Source: UBA1794 sp964439955 (GTDB lineage Bacteria; Bacteroidota; Bacteroidia; Bacteroidales; Bacteroidaceae). Taken from it: a stretch of 26,191 bases of DNA. Within the stretch, counting starts at the first letter, position 1. The number at the start of each line of letters is the position of its first letter. The notes below the pieces were generated by a model that worked only from the letters and a program-made list of their open reading frames with translations, was not told where the DNA came from and did no database searches. Where the stretch lies: contig CAYTPX010000027.1 in the NCBI GenBank assembly GCA_964439955.1, forward strand, positions 1 to 26,191. The letters are read 5' to 3'. Shown in pieces: positions 8,067 to 16,591 of this stretch. A program made the translations under genes and the position numbers.

Positions 8067-11000
8067 ATGAAAAAGTTTGCGGAACACAGCCAATTCAACC
8101 TCTCGGAAATAAATAAGGAAGTCCTGGAAAGGTGGGACAAAAAACAAATCTTCCGCCGCAGCATGAGCGAGCGTGAAGAATGTCCGGCGTACATATTTTA
8201 TGAAGGCCCTCCTTCGGCCAACGGCATGCCGGGCATCCACCATGTCATAGCGCGCACCATAAAAGACATTTTCTGCCGTTACAAGACGATGCAGGGCTTT
8301 TGCGTCAAGCGCAAGGCGGGATGGGACACACACGGCTTGCCCGTGGAACTGGGCGTTGAGAAAAGCTTGGGCATCACCAAGGAAGACATCGGGAAGAGCA
8401 TCAGCGTAGAAGACTACAATGCCGCCTGCCGGAAAGAGGTGATGAAGTTTACCCACGAATGGGAAGACTTGACCCACCGGATGGGCTATTGGGTGGACAT
8501 GAACGACCCGTATATCACTTACGACAACCGTTACATCGAGACGCTCTGGTGGCTTCTTTCCCAACTCTACCAGAAAGGGCTGCTCTACAAGGGCTACACA
8601 ATACAGCCCTACTCCCCCGCCGCCGGCACGGGGCTCAGCTCCCATGAGCTGAACCAGCCAGGTTGCTACCGCGACGTGAAAGACACGACGGTGACGGCGC
8701 AGTTCAAAATAACCGAACCGCGGGCGGAATGGACGGAATGGGGCACGCCTTACTTCCTGGCATGGACAACCACGCCGTGGACGCTTCCCAGCAACACCGC
8801 CTTGTGCGTAGGCCCGAAGATTGCTTATGTGGCCGTGCGGAGCTATAACCCATACACAAGCGAGAAGGTGACAGTCCTCTTGGCCAAAGAACGCCTTTCC
8901 GCCTATTTCAACCCGAAAGGCGCAGAGGCGGACATGGAGGCTTACAAACCGGGCGACAAGGTAATCCCTTTCCGTATCGTAGGAGAATATATGGGTACGG
9001 AGCTAACCGGAATCCACTATGCGCAACTCTTCCCGTGGGTGCGCCCGGAGGAAGGAGCGTTCCGCGTCATCGAAGGAGACTATGTAACGACCGAAGACGG
9101 AACGGGCATCGTGCATATCGCGCCCACTTTCGGCGCAGATGACGCATCCGTAGCCAAGGCCGCCGGAGTCCCCCCCCTCCAACTCATCAGCAAAAAGGGG
9201 GAAGCACGCCCCATGGTCGACTTGGCTGGGAAATTCTACCGCTTGGAAGAATTGGATGAAGCGTGGGTGAAAGAACACGTCAATACCGAATTGTACAGAC
9301 AATACGAAGGCCGGTTTGTCAAAAACGCCTACGACCCCAACCTGACTGACAAGGACGAGACGCTGGACATTGCCCTGTGTATGGACATGAAAGCCAGCAA
9401 CCGTGCGTTCAAGATAGAAAAGCACATCCACAATTACCCCCACTGCTGGCGGACGGACAAGCCGGTTCTCTACTATCCGCTGGACAGCTGGTTCATCCGC
9501 TCCACGGCTTGCAAGGAAGAGATGATCCGCCTAAACAAAACCATCCAGTGGAAACCGGAAAGCACTGGTACGGGACGCTTCGGGAAATGGCTCGAAAACT
9601 TGAACGACTGGAACCTGAGCCGCTCGCGCTATTGGGGTACGCCGCTCCCCATCTGGCGCACGGAAGACGGCGACGAGGAGAAGTGCATAGGCTCCGTAGA
9701 AGAACTCTACACGGAGATAGAGCGTTCGGTGGCTGCGGGCCTCATGGAAAGCAACCCTTACAAGAAACGGGGATTCCAGCCGGGCGTATATACGAAAGAG
9801 AACTACGAAAAGATCGACCTGCACCGCCCTTATGTCGATGAGATAATACTTACCTCCCGCACTGGGAAACCCATGCGCCGCGAGCCCGACCTCATAGACG
9901 TTTGGTTCGACTCCGGCTCCATGCCGTACGCCCAGATACACTATCCTTTTGAGAACAAGGAACTTTTCGACAGCCATACGGTCTACCCGGCCGATTTCAT
10001 TGCCGAAGGCGTCGACCAAACCAGAGGCTGGTTCTTCACCCTGCATGCCATCGCCACCATGATATTTGGGAGCGTCGCTTTCAAGCACGTCATTTCCAAC
10101 GGGCTGGTGCTCGACAAAAACGGCAACAAGATGAGCAAACGGTTGGGCAATGCGGTCGATCCGTTCGGAGCCATCGAGCAATACGGCTCCGACCCCTTGC
10201 GCTGGTACATGTCGACGAACTCCGCACCGTGGGATAATTTGAAGTTTGACGAGAACGGCGTAGAAGAAGCCCGCCGGAAGTTCTTCGGCACCCTCTACAA
10301 CACCTACTCATTCTTTGCCCTTTATGCCAATGTGGACGGGTTCACCGGCAACGAACCCTCCATCCCCCTCGCCGACCGTCCCGAAATAGACCGTTGGATT
10401 CTCTCCGAGTTGCATACGCTCATCGAGGAAACCACCAAAAGCCTGGACGACTACGAGCCGACCCGTGCCGGAAGGGCAATACAAGATTTCGTATGCGACA
10501 ACTTGAGTAACTGGTACGTCCGCCTGTGCCGCAAACGCTTCTGGGGAGGCGGACTGTCAGAAGACAAACTCTCGGCTTACCAAACGCTTTACCATTGTTT
10601 GAGGACCGTCTCGCTCCTAATGGCCCCCATAGCCCCCTTCTACGCCGACATGCTGTACACCGACCTTGCCGCGCCCGACCCCGGGAAGAAAGACTCTGTA
10701 CATTTGGAGTTTTTCCCAAAGAGCAATCCGGAATACATAGACAAAGGACTCGAAACCCGCATGGGGATGGCGCAAAGAGTAACAAGCATGGTACTGGCCC
10801 TGCGCCGCAAAGTAAACATAAAAGTACGCCAACCGTTGCAGTGCATTCTCATTCCCGTGGCCGACGATACGCAAGAAGCCTGCCTGGCTGCCGTAGCCGA
10901 TTTGATCAAGCACGAAGTAAACGTCAAAGAGATACGCTTTGTCAAGGGGACTTCCGGCATACTCGTAAAGAAAGTAAAGTGCGACTTCAAGAAATTAGGC

Positions 11001-11489
11001 CCCAAGTTTGGCAAACGGATGAAAGCCGTGGCCGCCTTGATTGCCGGGCTTTCCCAAGAGCGGATTTTGGCATTGGAACAAGACGGGAGACTGGACATAG
11101 AATTAGAGGGAACGACTGTCACGATAGAATCCTCCGATGTGGAAATATTCAGCGAGGACATTCCCGGATGGCTCGTGGCCAACGAGGGAAAACTCACCGT
11201 AGCGTTGGAAGTGACCCTCACCGAAGAGCTGAAGCAAGAAGGCATGGCCCGCGAACTGGTCAACCGCATCCAAAACCTCCGCAAGGCATCGGGATTGGAA
11301 ATCACCGACAAAATCAACATACGCCTGCCCCACCACGAAGCGACCGACGCTGCCGTGCAGAACTACCGCGAATATATCTGCACGCAAGTCTTGGCCGAAT
11401 CGCTGGAAATAGGCGGCACTCCGGAAAACATAGGCATGCTATTGGACTTCGAAGGCTTCAGCATACCCATCCAGATAACCAAGGCTTAA
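8067..11489 (+). CDS. ileS: isoleucyl-tRNA synthetase
   Basis: 1140 aa. Charges tRNA-Ile with isoleucine in the cytosol. The class I HIGH-like motif is GIHH in PPSANGMPGIHHV (about residues 49-60) and the KMSKS loop is KMSKR (688-692). Between them lie the editing domain, with TTPWTLPSNTALCVGP and GTGIVHIAPTFGADD blocks. After the catalytic core comes the anticodon-binding domain and a long tail (about 950-1140) with the KKLGPKFGKRM and IELEGTTVTIESSDVEI segments, resembling DUF5915. Length and tail point to the eukaryotic-like type 2 form, not the roughly 940-residue E. coli type with its terminal zinc finger. Type 2 enzymes are known to resist mupirocin, so low sensitivity is possible but not shown here. 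The next gene begins 54 nt downstream on the same strand. Confidence 0.97.
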   Translation: MKKFAEHSQFNLSEINKEVLERWDKKQIFRRSMSEREECPAYIFYEGPPSANGMPGIHHVIARTIKDIFCRYKTMQGFCVKRKAGWDTHGLPVELGVEKSLGITKEDIGKSISVEDYNAACRKEVMKFTHEWEDLTHRMGYWVDMNDPYITYDNRYIETLWWLLSQLYQKGLLYKGYTIQPYSPAAGTGLSSHELNQPGCYRDVKDTTVTAQFKITEPRAEWTEWGTPYFLAWTTTPWTLPSNTALCVGPKIAYVAVRSYNPYTSEKVTVLLAKERLSAYFNPKGAEADMEAYKPGDKVIPFRIVGEYMGTELTGIHYAQLFPWVRPEEGAFRVIEGDYVTTEDGTGIVHIAPTFGADDASVAKAAGVPPLQLISKKGEARPMVDLAGKFYRLEELDEAWVKEHVNTELYRQYEGRFVKNAYDPNLTDKDETLDIALCMDMKASNRAFKIEKHIHNYPHCWRTDKPVLYYPLDSWFIRSTACKEEMIRLNKTIQWKPESTGTGRFGKWLENLNDWNLSRSRYWGTPLPIWRTEDGDEEKCIGSVEELYTEIERSVAAGLMESNPYKKRGFQPGVYTKENYEKIDLHRPYVDEIILTSRTGKPMRREPDLIDVWFDSGSMPYAQIHYPFENKELFDSHTVYPADFIAEGVDQTRGWFFTLHAIATMIFGSVAFKHVISNGLVLDKNGNKMSKRLGNAVDPFGAIEQYGSDPLRWYMSTNSAPWDNLKFDENGVEEARRKFFGTLYNTYSFFALYANVDGFTGNEPSIPLADRPEIDRWILSELHTLIEETTKSLDDYEPTRAGRAIQDFVCDNLSNWYVRLCRKRFWGGGLSEDKLSAYQTLYHCLRTVSLLMAPIAPFYADMLYTDLAAPDPGKKDSVHLEFFPKSNPEYIDKGLETRMGMAQRVTSMVLALRRKVNIKVRQPLQCILIPVADDTQEACLAAVADLIKHEVNVKEIRFVKGTSGILVKKVKCDFKKLGPKFGKRMKAVAALIAGLSQERILALEQDGRLDIELEGTTVTIESSDVEIFSEDIPGWLVANEGKLTVALEVTLTEELKQEGMARELVNRIQNLRKASGLEITDKINIRLPHHEATDAAVQNYREYICTQVLAESLEIGGTPENIGMLLDFEGFSIPIQITKA

Positions 11490-11543
11490 CCCAAAAAACA
11501 ATACTTTCCAAAACGAAAACCGAAAAACAATAACTTCAAAACT

Positions 11544-11918
11544 ATGGCTGAAAAAACAAGATACTCGGACACCGAACTCGAAGAGTTCCGCGCCATCATC
11601 ATGCAAAAACTGGAAGTTGCAGAAAAAGAATACGAGCAAATGAAAGCCGCCTTGATGCACACCGACGGGAACGACATAGACGACACCTCTTTTTCCTATA
11701 AGGCTTCTTTGGAAGAGAGCTCCTCATTCAACAAAGAAGAAGCTACCCGCATGGCACAACGGCAACTCAAATTCATCCAAGGGCTGAAGGCCGCCTTGAT
11801 CCGCATAGAGAACAAGACCTACGGGATTTGCCGCGAAACAGGCAAACTCATCCCTGCCGAGCGCCTGCGTGCCGTGCCCCACGCCACGTTGAGCATCGAG
11901 GCCAAGAACAAACGTTAA
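11544..11918 (+). CDS. DksA/TraR-like protein with a degenerate zinc finger
   Basis: 124 aa. The layout is DksA-like: a helical hairpin (residues 8-90) with an acidic tip (DGNDIDD, about 41-47), then a short C-terminal finger region (YGICRETGKLIPAERL). DksA proteins enter the RNA polymerase secondary channel and tune transcription with ppGpp. Of the four zinc-binding cysteines expected, only Cys96 remains; the partner in CRET is Thr and the CxxC of the second half is replaced by Leu/Arg/Val/Pro residues (RLRAVPHATLSIEAK). This Cys-poor form recurs in Bacteroidetes as far as I recall. It lies between ileS (54 nt) and lspA (16 nt). Zinc is unlikely to be bound; RNA polymerase binding is inferred from fold. 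Confidence 0.85.
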   Translation: MAEKTRYSDTELEEFRAIIMQKLEVAEKEYEQMKAALMHTDGNDIDDTSFSYKASLEESSSFNKEEATRMAQRQLKFIQGLKAALIRIENKTYGICRETGKLIPAERLRAVPHATLSIEAKNKR

Positions 11919-11934
11919 GCCCCCTTTGCGCGAG

Positions 11935-12597
11935 ATGACTGCCGCAAACCGGATGCGGTGGCTCACTGTGGCCATCATAACAGGCGTGCTCATCGCCGAC
12001 CAAGCCAGCAAAATTGCTGTCAAGACCCAAATGTGCCTGCACGACCGCATAGCGGTATGCGGCGATTGGTTCTACATCCTCTTCACTGAAAACAAGGGGA
12101 TGGCATTCGGGATGGAAATCTTTTCCAAATGGTTCCTCACCTCGTTCCGCATCGTGGCCGTCGTCCTCATAGCCTACTACCTGCACCGCCTCATCAAGCA
12201 GGGCGCACGCAGCGGATACATCGCTTGTTTGGCGTTCATCTTGGCCGGCGCGTTGGGCAACCTCATCGACAGCCTTTTCTACGGCCTCATATTCAGCGAA
12301 AGCCTGCCCCGCACCTTTTGGAACCAAGAAGCGGCCACCTTTGTCCCCTTCGGAAGCGGTTATTCCGGTTGGCTACACGGGAAAGTCGTGGACATGTTCT
12401 ATTTCCCTATCATCGAGACAACGTGGCCTTCGTGGATGCCCTTTGTCGGAGGGGAAGAGTTCGTATTCTTCAGTGCGATATTCAATGTGGCCGATGCCGT
12501 ACTTTCCTGTAGTTTCGTAGCCCTCCTGCTCTTTTTCCGGAAAGAACTCGAAGACCTGTTCGGCGTCATGGAAAAGAAAGACAACGACAAGCAATGA
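11935..12597 (+). CDS. lspA: lipoprotein signal peptidase II
   Basis: 220 aa from the ATG at 11935; a TTG nine bases upstream is in frame but less likely. Inner-membrane aspartyl protease that removes prolipoprotein signal peptides. Four hydrophobic segments are visible (about 9-28, 66-84, 95-117, 180-201). The catalytic Asp pair is Asp112 in GALGNLID and Asp187 in FNVADA, and the ADQASK motif of the first segment is present. It is longer than E. coli LspA (about 164 aa) because of an insertion between the two Asp motifs (about 119-178), which I believe is usual for the phylum. Its stop overlaps the start of the DUF4296 lipoprotein gene (ATGA), so translation is probably coupled with that likely substrate protein. 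Confidence 0.95.
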   Translation: MTAANRMRWLTVAIITGVLIADQASKIAVKTQMCLHDRIAVCGDWFYILFTENKGMAFGMEIFSKWFLTSFRIVAVVLIAYYLHRLIKQGARSGYIACLAFILAGALGNLIDSLFYGLIFSESLPRTFWNQEAATFVPFGSGYSGWLHGKVVDMFYFPIIETTWPSWMPFVGGEEFVFFSAIFNVADAVLSCSFVALLLFFRKELEDLFGVMEKKDNDKQ

Positions 12598-13415
12598 GGC
12601 GTCTCCTTTTTTTATGCGCATTCCTGTTCCTGCTCGGCAACCTCCTCTTCTTAGGGGGCTGCGACTATGGGAGACCTAAAGGCGTACTCTCCAAAAACAA
12701 GATGGCACAAGTCTTAGCCGACTACCACCTCACCTACAGCATCGCGCAAAACCTCCCCTCCGACAAGCGCTACCAAATCCCTCTGCTCATCAAGGGAACA
12801 TTGAGAAAGCACAAAGTGACGGAAGCGCAATTCGACTCATCGCTCATTTGGTACACCCGCAATCCACGCGACTTAAACACCATCTATAGCCACGTGAACC
12901 GTATCCTCACGGAGCGGGAAGCAGCCCTTGCGCAAGAAACCGAGGAGCAAAAGGCCTCTGACGGGACGTCCGCGGAAGGAAAAGAAGAGGAGGGACGCCG
13001 CCCATTCGGCAAAGACGACAGCGTCGATGTATGGCAGCACGACCGGTTCTACGCCATGAACCGCCTTTCCTCCACCCGCCGCGTGGAATTTGTCCTCAGC
13101 CCGGACAGTACATTCCGCAGCACCGACCGCTTGGAATGGGAGTTCGAAACCCGGTTTCTGCCCGAAGACAACGGAAAGGGGGGCAAGGCCATCGCGTTCT
13201 TGCTGGCCCGTTACCGCCCCGACTCCATCATGATTCGCACCCAAATCATCCGGAAAGACGGGCGATACTCGTTCGCCTTGCAGAACAAGTCCGCCCGTGC
13301 CATCCAACAGCTATGGGGCTTTGTACAATATTACCCGGGAGATGACGAAACGGCCAATAGCGTAAACCAGCTGTTCATCGACCGGATACGGCTCATGCGT
13401 TACCGTAAGAAATGA
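12594..13415 (+). CDS. DUF4296 lipoprotein
   Basis: 273 aa. Signal peptide with lipobox LGGC (Cys24), so a lipoprotein that LspA would process. Residues 30-100 carry the DUF4296 pattern: P-K-G-V-L-x(6)-M-A-x-V-L-A-D-Y-H-L, then KVTEAQFDSSLIWYTRNP and IYSHVNRIL. A Glu/Lys-rich linker (about 108-140) leads to a second part, about 145-270, with strand-rich text that I do not recognise. The function of DUF4296 is unknown; it sits next to lspA in many Bacteroidetes as far as I recall. Both its ends overlap neighbours by ATGA. Confidence 0.85.
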   Translation: MRRLLFLCAFLFLLGNLLFLGGCDYGRPKGVLSKNKMAQVLADYHLTYSIAQNLPSDKRYQIPLLIKGTLRKHKVTEAQFDSSLIWYTRNPRDLNTIYSHVNRILTEREAALAQETEEQKASDGTSAEGKEEEGRRPFGKDDSVDVWQHDRFYAMNRLSSTRRVEFVLSPDSTFRSTDRLEWEFETRFLPEDNGKGGKAIAFLLARYRPDSIMIRTQIIRKDGRYSFALQNKSARAIQQLWGFVQYYPGDDETANSVNQLFIDRIRLMRYRKK

Positions 13416-13759
13416 ACCGCCGGATTGCTTCCCACTACCTGCTCCTCCACATGTCGGGATTATTGACGGACGAGCTGGAGAAAGTTGAATCAGCCCGGCG
13501 CGGGCTACCCACCCTTTCCGCCCAGGAGATTGCCGCCCTTTGGCAAAATCCCCTATTCCCGCCGCGGCACATCCCTTCCCTGCTCCCCTACCCCACACCC
13601 CACGCCCGGCGACCGGACGCATACGTGGGATTCTCCCATTGCCGTGTCGAGCTGGCCGGCGACAGCCACCTTTGTGCCCTCAGCCCGTTCCGTGGCGAAA
13701 CAGAATCGACCGAGTGGTATCCCGGCCTACTCGTTTTCGACAAAAAGTGGCAACGCTAA
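13412..13759 (+). CDS. small conserved-looking hypothetical protein
   Basis: 115 aa, beginning in an ATGA overlap with the DUF4296 gene, which supports a real translated gene. No signal peptide or membrane segment is visible. The N-terminus (MNRRIASHYLLL) and the C-terminus (ETESTEWYPGLLVFDKKW) look structured, separated by a Pro-rich middle. I do not recognise the family with confidence; it recalls a short unknown protein found in this locus in related genomes, from memory only. Placed last in the ileS-lspA block, it may be co-expressed with lipoprotein processing. Confidence 0.6.
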   Translation: MNRRIASHYLLLHMSGLLTDELEKVESARRGLPTLSAQEIAALWQNPLFPPRHIPSLLPYPTPHARRPDAYVGFSHCRVELAGDSHLCALSPFRGETESTEWYPGLLVFDKKWQR

Positions 13760-13860
13760 TCGCAGCAACTACCGCCCCTTTTGCCCTTTTGCGGAAGCGT
13801 TTTTCAGTAAAAAGGACTAAAAAAGCAAAATCCAACGGGTCAATATCCCGGCTTTTTACC

Positions 13861-13867
13861 TACTTTG
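13861..13867 (+). promoter_or_regulatory. possible -7 box before the MFS gene
   Basis: TACTTTG resembles TAnnTTTG but is one base short, about 29 nt before the MFS ATG. No clear -33 partner is seen. The new transcription unit is suggested mainly by the 136-nt gap. Confidence 0.3.
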
Positions 13868-13895
13868 CCGCAAATTTTCAATAGGCCATTCTTCC

Positions 13896-15149
13896 ATGAG
13901 CAGAAAAAATTCTTCCACCTTCATTCTCTTGTTCTTAGCCACGCTCACGGCTTTCGGCCCGTTTGTAACCGATATGTACCTGCCCACCCTCCCCGAGATG
14001 GTCACTTTCTTCCATACTTCTTCGTCACTGGTCCAGTTGGGCCTCACAACCAGCATGGTAGGGCTTGCCGCAGGACAGCTGTTTTTCGGGCCATTGAGTG
14101 ACAAATACGGACGCCGACCACTGCTTATTGCCGGCATGTGCCTCTTCCTCCTCGCAACAGCCGGCTGCCTCTATTCCTCCACAATCATACAGTTTGTAGG
14201 CTGGCGCCTGGTGCAAGGCATTGGAGGGGCAAGCGGCATTGTCATCTCCCGTTCCGTGGCCGCCGACAAATATTCCGGGCGCGAGTTGGTAAAGATGTTG
14301 GCCATCATCGGGGCCATCAACGGCATCGCGCCCGTAGCGGCTCCAATTGGCGGAGGTGTCTTGGCCGAGCACATCGGTTGGCAAGGCATCTTCTGGGTAT
14401 TGCTTATCTTGGGCATCATCCTGCTAACGGGTTGCTTCCACTTTGTCGAAACCCTTCTCCCGGAAAGACGCGACCGGCAAGGATGGACCCACATAATCCA
14501 CAACTTCGGCACGGTGCTGCATAACCGGCTTTACGTGTGCTATATCCTCCAGTTCGCCTTTTCCCAAGGCGTATTGTTTGCCCACATTGCTTCCGCACCG
14601 TTCATTATGCAAACGCATTACAGCTTCTCCCCCATGCTTTTCAGTTTTTGTTTCGGATTGAATGCCTTAGCTATCGTTGTCGCCGCCGCACTCTCTGCCC
14701 GCTTCCGCCACCCGGAATTGGTCCTGTACCGCGGAAGCCAAGCCATGCTGGTCCTTGCCTTGCTGCTGCTCGTCGCATTAGGCAACCACTGTGGCTTCTG
14801 GGTCTACGAAATCTTGCTGATAGGGTTATTGGTCACCTTGGGCTTTTCATTCACTTCCTCCAACGCCTTGGCCTTGAATGCCGAACGAACCCACTCCGGT
14901 ACGGCATCGGCCTTGCTCGGCGCGCTGGGGTTCGCATCCGGCGGGTTAGTCTCGCCACTGGTCGGCATCGGTGACATTTTGCTCTCCACCGGCATCGTAT
15001 TCACACTCGCCGCATTGGGCGCGCTCATCTGTGCCCGCCTCTCCCTGCAAGGATTCATCAAACGGGGCGTGCAAGTGAAAGATCCTTTGCCCACAAAACG
15101 GCGCAGAGGATGCCCAGCCACGAACCATCATACCCCGCATTGTCCCTGA
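13896..15149 (+). CDS. Bcr/CflA-type multidrug MFS exporter
   Basis: 417 aa with about twelve hydrophobic segments. The N-terminus (LATLTAFGPFVTDMYLPTLPEM) carries the acidic TDMYLP motif of the Bcr/CflA drug:H+ antiporter group. Between segments 2 and 3 is MFS motif A, GPLSDKYGRRPLL. Motif C-like Gly/Pro-rich text (AIIGAINGIAPVAAPIGGG) follows in segment 5, the mark of a proton-coupled exporter. It would act in the inner membrane. Substrate is not evident. The C-terminal 25 residues are basic and probably cytosolic. It converges on the minus-strand exodeoxyribonuclease gene with 17 nt between stops and no obvious terminator there. Confidence 0.88.
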   Translation: MSRKNSSTFILLFLATLTAFGPFVTDMYLPTLPEMVTFFHTSSSLVQLGLTTSMVGLAAGQLFFGPLSDKYGRRPLLIAGMCLFLLATAGCLYSSTIIQFVGWRLVQGIGGASGIVISRSVAADKYSGRELVKMLAIIGAINGIAPVAAPIGGGVLAEHIGWQGIFWVLLILGIILLTGCFHFVETLLPERRDRQGWTHIIHNFGTVLHNRLYVCYILQFAFSQGVLFAHIASAPFIMQTHYSFSPMLFSFCFGLNALAIVVAAALSARFRHPELVLYRGSQAMLVLALLLLVALGNHCGFWVYEILLIGLLVTLGFSFTSSNALALNAERTHSGTASALLGALGFASGGLVSPLVGIGDILLSTGIVFTLAALGALICARLSLQGFIKRGVQVKDPLPTKRRRGCPATNHHTPHCP

Positions 15150-15166
15150 ATAAGAGAAAAACGGCG

Positions 15167-15928
15167 TCAAAGATCCAACAACAACTCGACCGGACAATGA
15201 TCCGACCCCATTACCTCGCCCAATATGGCCGCACCAGCCAAATGGGAACGCAATACATCGGAAACCAAGAAATAATCGATACGCCACCCGGCATTCTTCT
15301 CCCGCGCCCGAAACCGGTACGACCACCACGAATAAGCCCCCTCCAAGTCGGGGTAGAAGAAGCGGAACGTATCGGTAAAACCCCTGTCAAGTAATGCGGA
15401 AAACTTCGCCCTTTCCGCATCTGTAAAGCCTGCGTTCATCCGGTTCGTCCTCGGGTTCTTCAAATCGATTTCCCGATGGGCCACGTTCAAATCGCCACAG
15501 ACGACCACCGGTTTCCCTTCCGATTCAAGGTTCTTCAGATAAGTTGCAAAATCATCCTCCCAAGCCATCCGATAGTCCAACCTGCGAAGCCCGTCTTGGG
15601 AGTTAGGCGTATAGACCGTAACCAAGAAGAAATGTTCCAACTCCAATGTAATCATGCGCCCTTCCCGGTCATGCATTTCTTTTCCCATCCCGTAGCGCAC
15701 GGACAGGGGCATCTGCCGCGACATAATTGCCGTACCGGAATACCCTTTCTTCTCCGCATAATTCCAATACGTATGATAACCATCCAAGGGCAAATCGATT
15801 TGCCCGGCCTGCAATTTAGTCTCCTGCAAACAGAAAAAATCAGCATCACAAGCCTTGAACACATCCATGAAACCCTTGTCGCGGCATGCACGTAAGCCAT
15901 TTACATTCCACGATATTAATTTAATCAT
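15167..15928 (-). CDS. xth: exodeoxyribonuclease III / AP endonuclease
   Basis: 253 aa, begun at the ATG at 15928, where the family starts (MIKLISWNVNGLRA); a longer open frame upstream runs through non-coding DNA. Base-excision-repair enzyme that cuts at abasic sites and trims 3' ends. Metal and active-site residues are in place: Asn8, Glu36 in LQETK, Tyr106 in VYTPN, Asp146 and Asn148 in GDLNVAH, and Asp243-His244 in GSDHCPV. Full length and intact. It has its own promoter on the minus strand. Confidence 0.95.
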   Translation of the reverse strand: MIKLISWNVNGLRACRDKGFMDVFKACDADFFCLQETKLQAGQIDLPLDGYHTYWNYAEKKGYSGTAIMSRQMPLSVRYGMGKEMHDREGRMITLELEHFFLVTVYTPNSQDGLRRLDYRMAWEDDFATYLKNLESEGKPVVVCGDLNVAHREIDLKNPRTNRMNAGFTDAERAKFSALLDRGFTDTFRFFYPDLEGAYSWWSYRFRAREKNAGWRIDYFLVSDVLRSHLAGAAILGEVMGSDHCPVELLLDL

Positions 15929-15993
15929 AATACTGTATCTTTTGTTTATTGCTTTCCATAATCCTGCCGTACATGAATCCCGGTACAACGAGG

Positions 15994-16025
15994 CAAAGGT
16001 ACATTTTTTCCCGCCACAGCTGAAA
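15994..16025 (-). promoter_or_regulatory. xth promoter
   Basis: On the minus strand: TTTC (16025-16022), a 20-nt spacer and TACCTTTG (16001-15994). The -7 box is a perfect TAnnTTTG. The leader to the ATG at 15928 would be about 60 nt. The arrangement equals that of the ileS promoter. Confidence 0.55.
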
Positions 16026-16073
16026 AACGACTTCACTAAAAGCCACAAAACATGCCTTATGACGCCGCGATAA

Positions 16074-16238
16074 AACCATCCTTCCCTCAAAAGCGACAAG
16101 CGAAGCTGCAAACCCGGCTGGAAGTTGGACCCTGAAGGAGGCATCCCGTCCGGTATCCCTTTTAAGGAACTCCCGGACGATTGGGTATGCCTCGTCTGCG
16201 GAGTCGGGAAAGAAGATTTTGAAGAAACCGACGAATAA
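16074..16238 (+). pseudogene. decayed rubredoxin gene
   Basis: A 54-codon open stretch follows an in-frame stop at 16071 and contains no start codon. Its last 36 residues are plainly rubredoxin: PEGGIPSGIPFKELPDDW, then CLVCGVGKEDFEE, with the second iron-binding CxxCG at 16188-16199 intact. The first half is damaged. Only one cysteine (16107-16109) is left in SCKPGWKLDPE, where a rubredoxin has CxxCG(W/Y)xYDPxxGDPEGG; the second Cys and several residues between DPE and GG are missing. Without the first CxxC the protein could not hold its iron. The downstream terminator is still perfect, so the loss looks recent. A sequencing error alone would need several changes. Confidence 0.75.
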
Positions 16239-16263
16239 CCCAAAGCGGATTCAACCCCACAGA

Positions 16264-16304
16264 GAAGCGGCCTACTTGCATAGGCCGCTTCCTTTCGTTT
16301 CCTT
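16264..16304 (+). terminator. terminator after the rubredoxin remnant
   Basis: A perfect 11-bp stem, GAAGCGGCCTA (16264-16274) and TAGGCCGCTTC (16281-16291), with a 6-nt loop and a pyrimidine-rich tail (CTTTCGTTTCCTT). It lies 26 nt after the rubredoxin remnant's stop. Confidence 0.85.
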
Positions 16305-16482
16305 ACTAATCCCCCATCCGTGGGATGCCTATTCATCACCGGCCAATTTTCTATTGACGCATACTTTCAGTTTTTGGCACATGCACATGCCAATCTGCAC
16401 AAAAAGAACAAGCTATCGGCAATTCTAAAGGAATGGAAATGACACCTTGAGAATAAATCCTCAAAAAGATACCGATTTTCAA
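16305..16482 (+). other. AT-rich leader upstream of the serC promoter
   Basis: Part of the 663-nt gap between xth and serC. No gene or RNA is recognised. Small hairpins (CATCC/GGATG near 16315 and TTGAG/CTCAA near 16447-16464) are too short to call. Confidence 0.4.
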
Positions 16483-16513
16483 TTTGTTTATAACAAAATA
16501 AACCGTAATTTCG
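16483..16513 (+). promoter_or_regulatory. serC promoter
   Basis: TTTG (16483-16486), a spacer of exactly 19 nt, and TAATTTCG (16506-16513), one base off TAnnTTTG. The spacer is very AT-rich. Transcription would start near 16520, giving a leader of about 70 nt before the ATG at 16592. Confidence 0.65.
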
Positions 16514-16591
16514 CCACTGCTATTCTTTAAAAGGCATTCAATCGCAGGAAAGCCAACCTTCGACAAATCTATAATACAAATACATTAATTT

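Noticed and set aside
7615..8070. 151-aa open frame before ileS
   Set aside because: Overlaps the nucleotidyltransferase-like gene end and the ileS promoter; composition is not protein-like.
13840..13870. CGGG/CCCG hairpin before the MFS gene as a terminator
   Set aside because: Only four base pairs; too weak to call.
15929..16339. N-terminal extension of exodeoxyribonuclease III
   Set aside because: The family starts at MIKLISWN; the extension runs antisense through the promoter, rubredoxin remnant and terminator.
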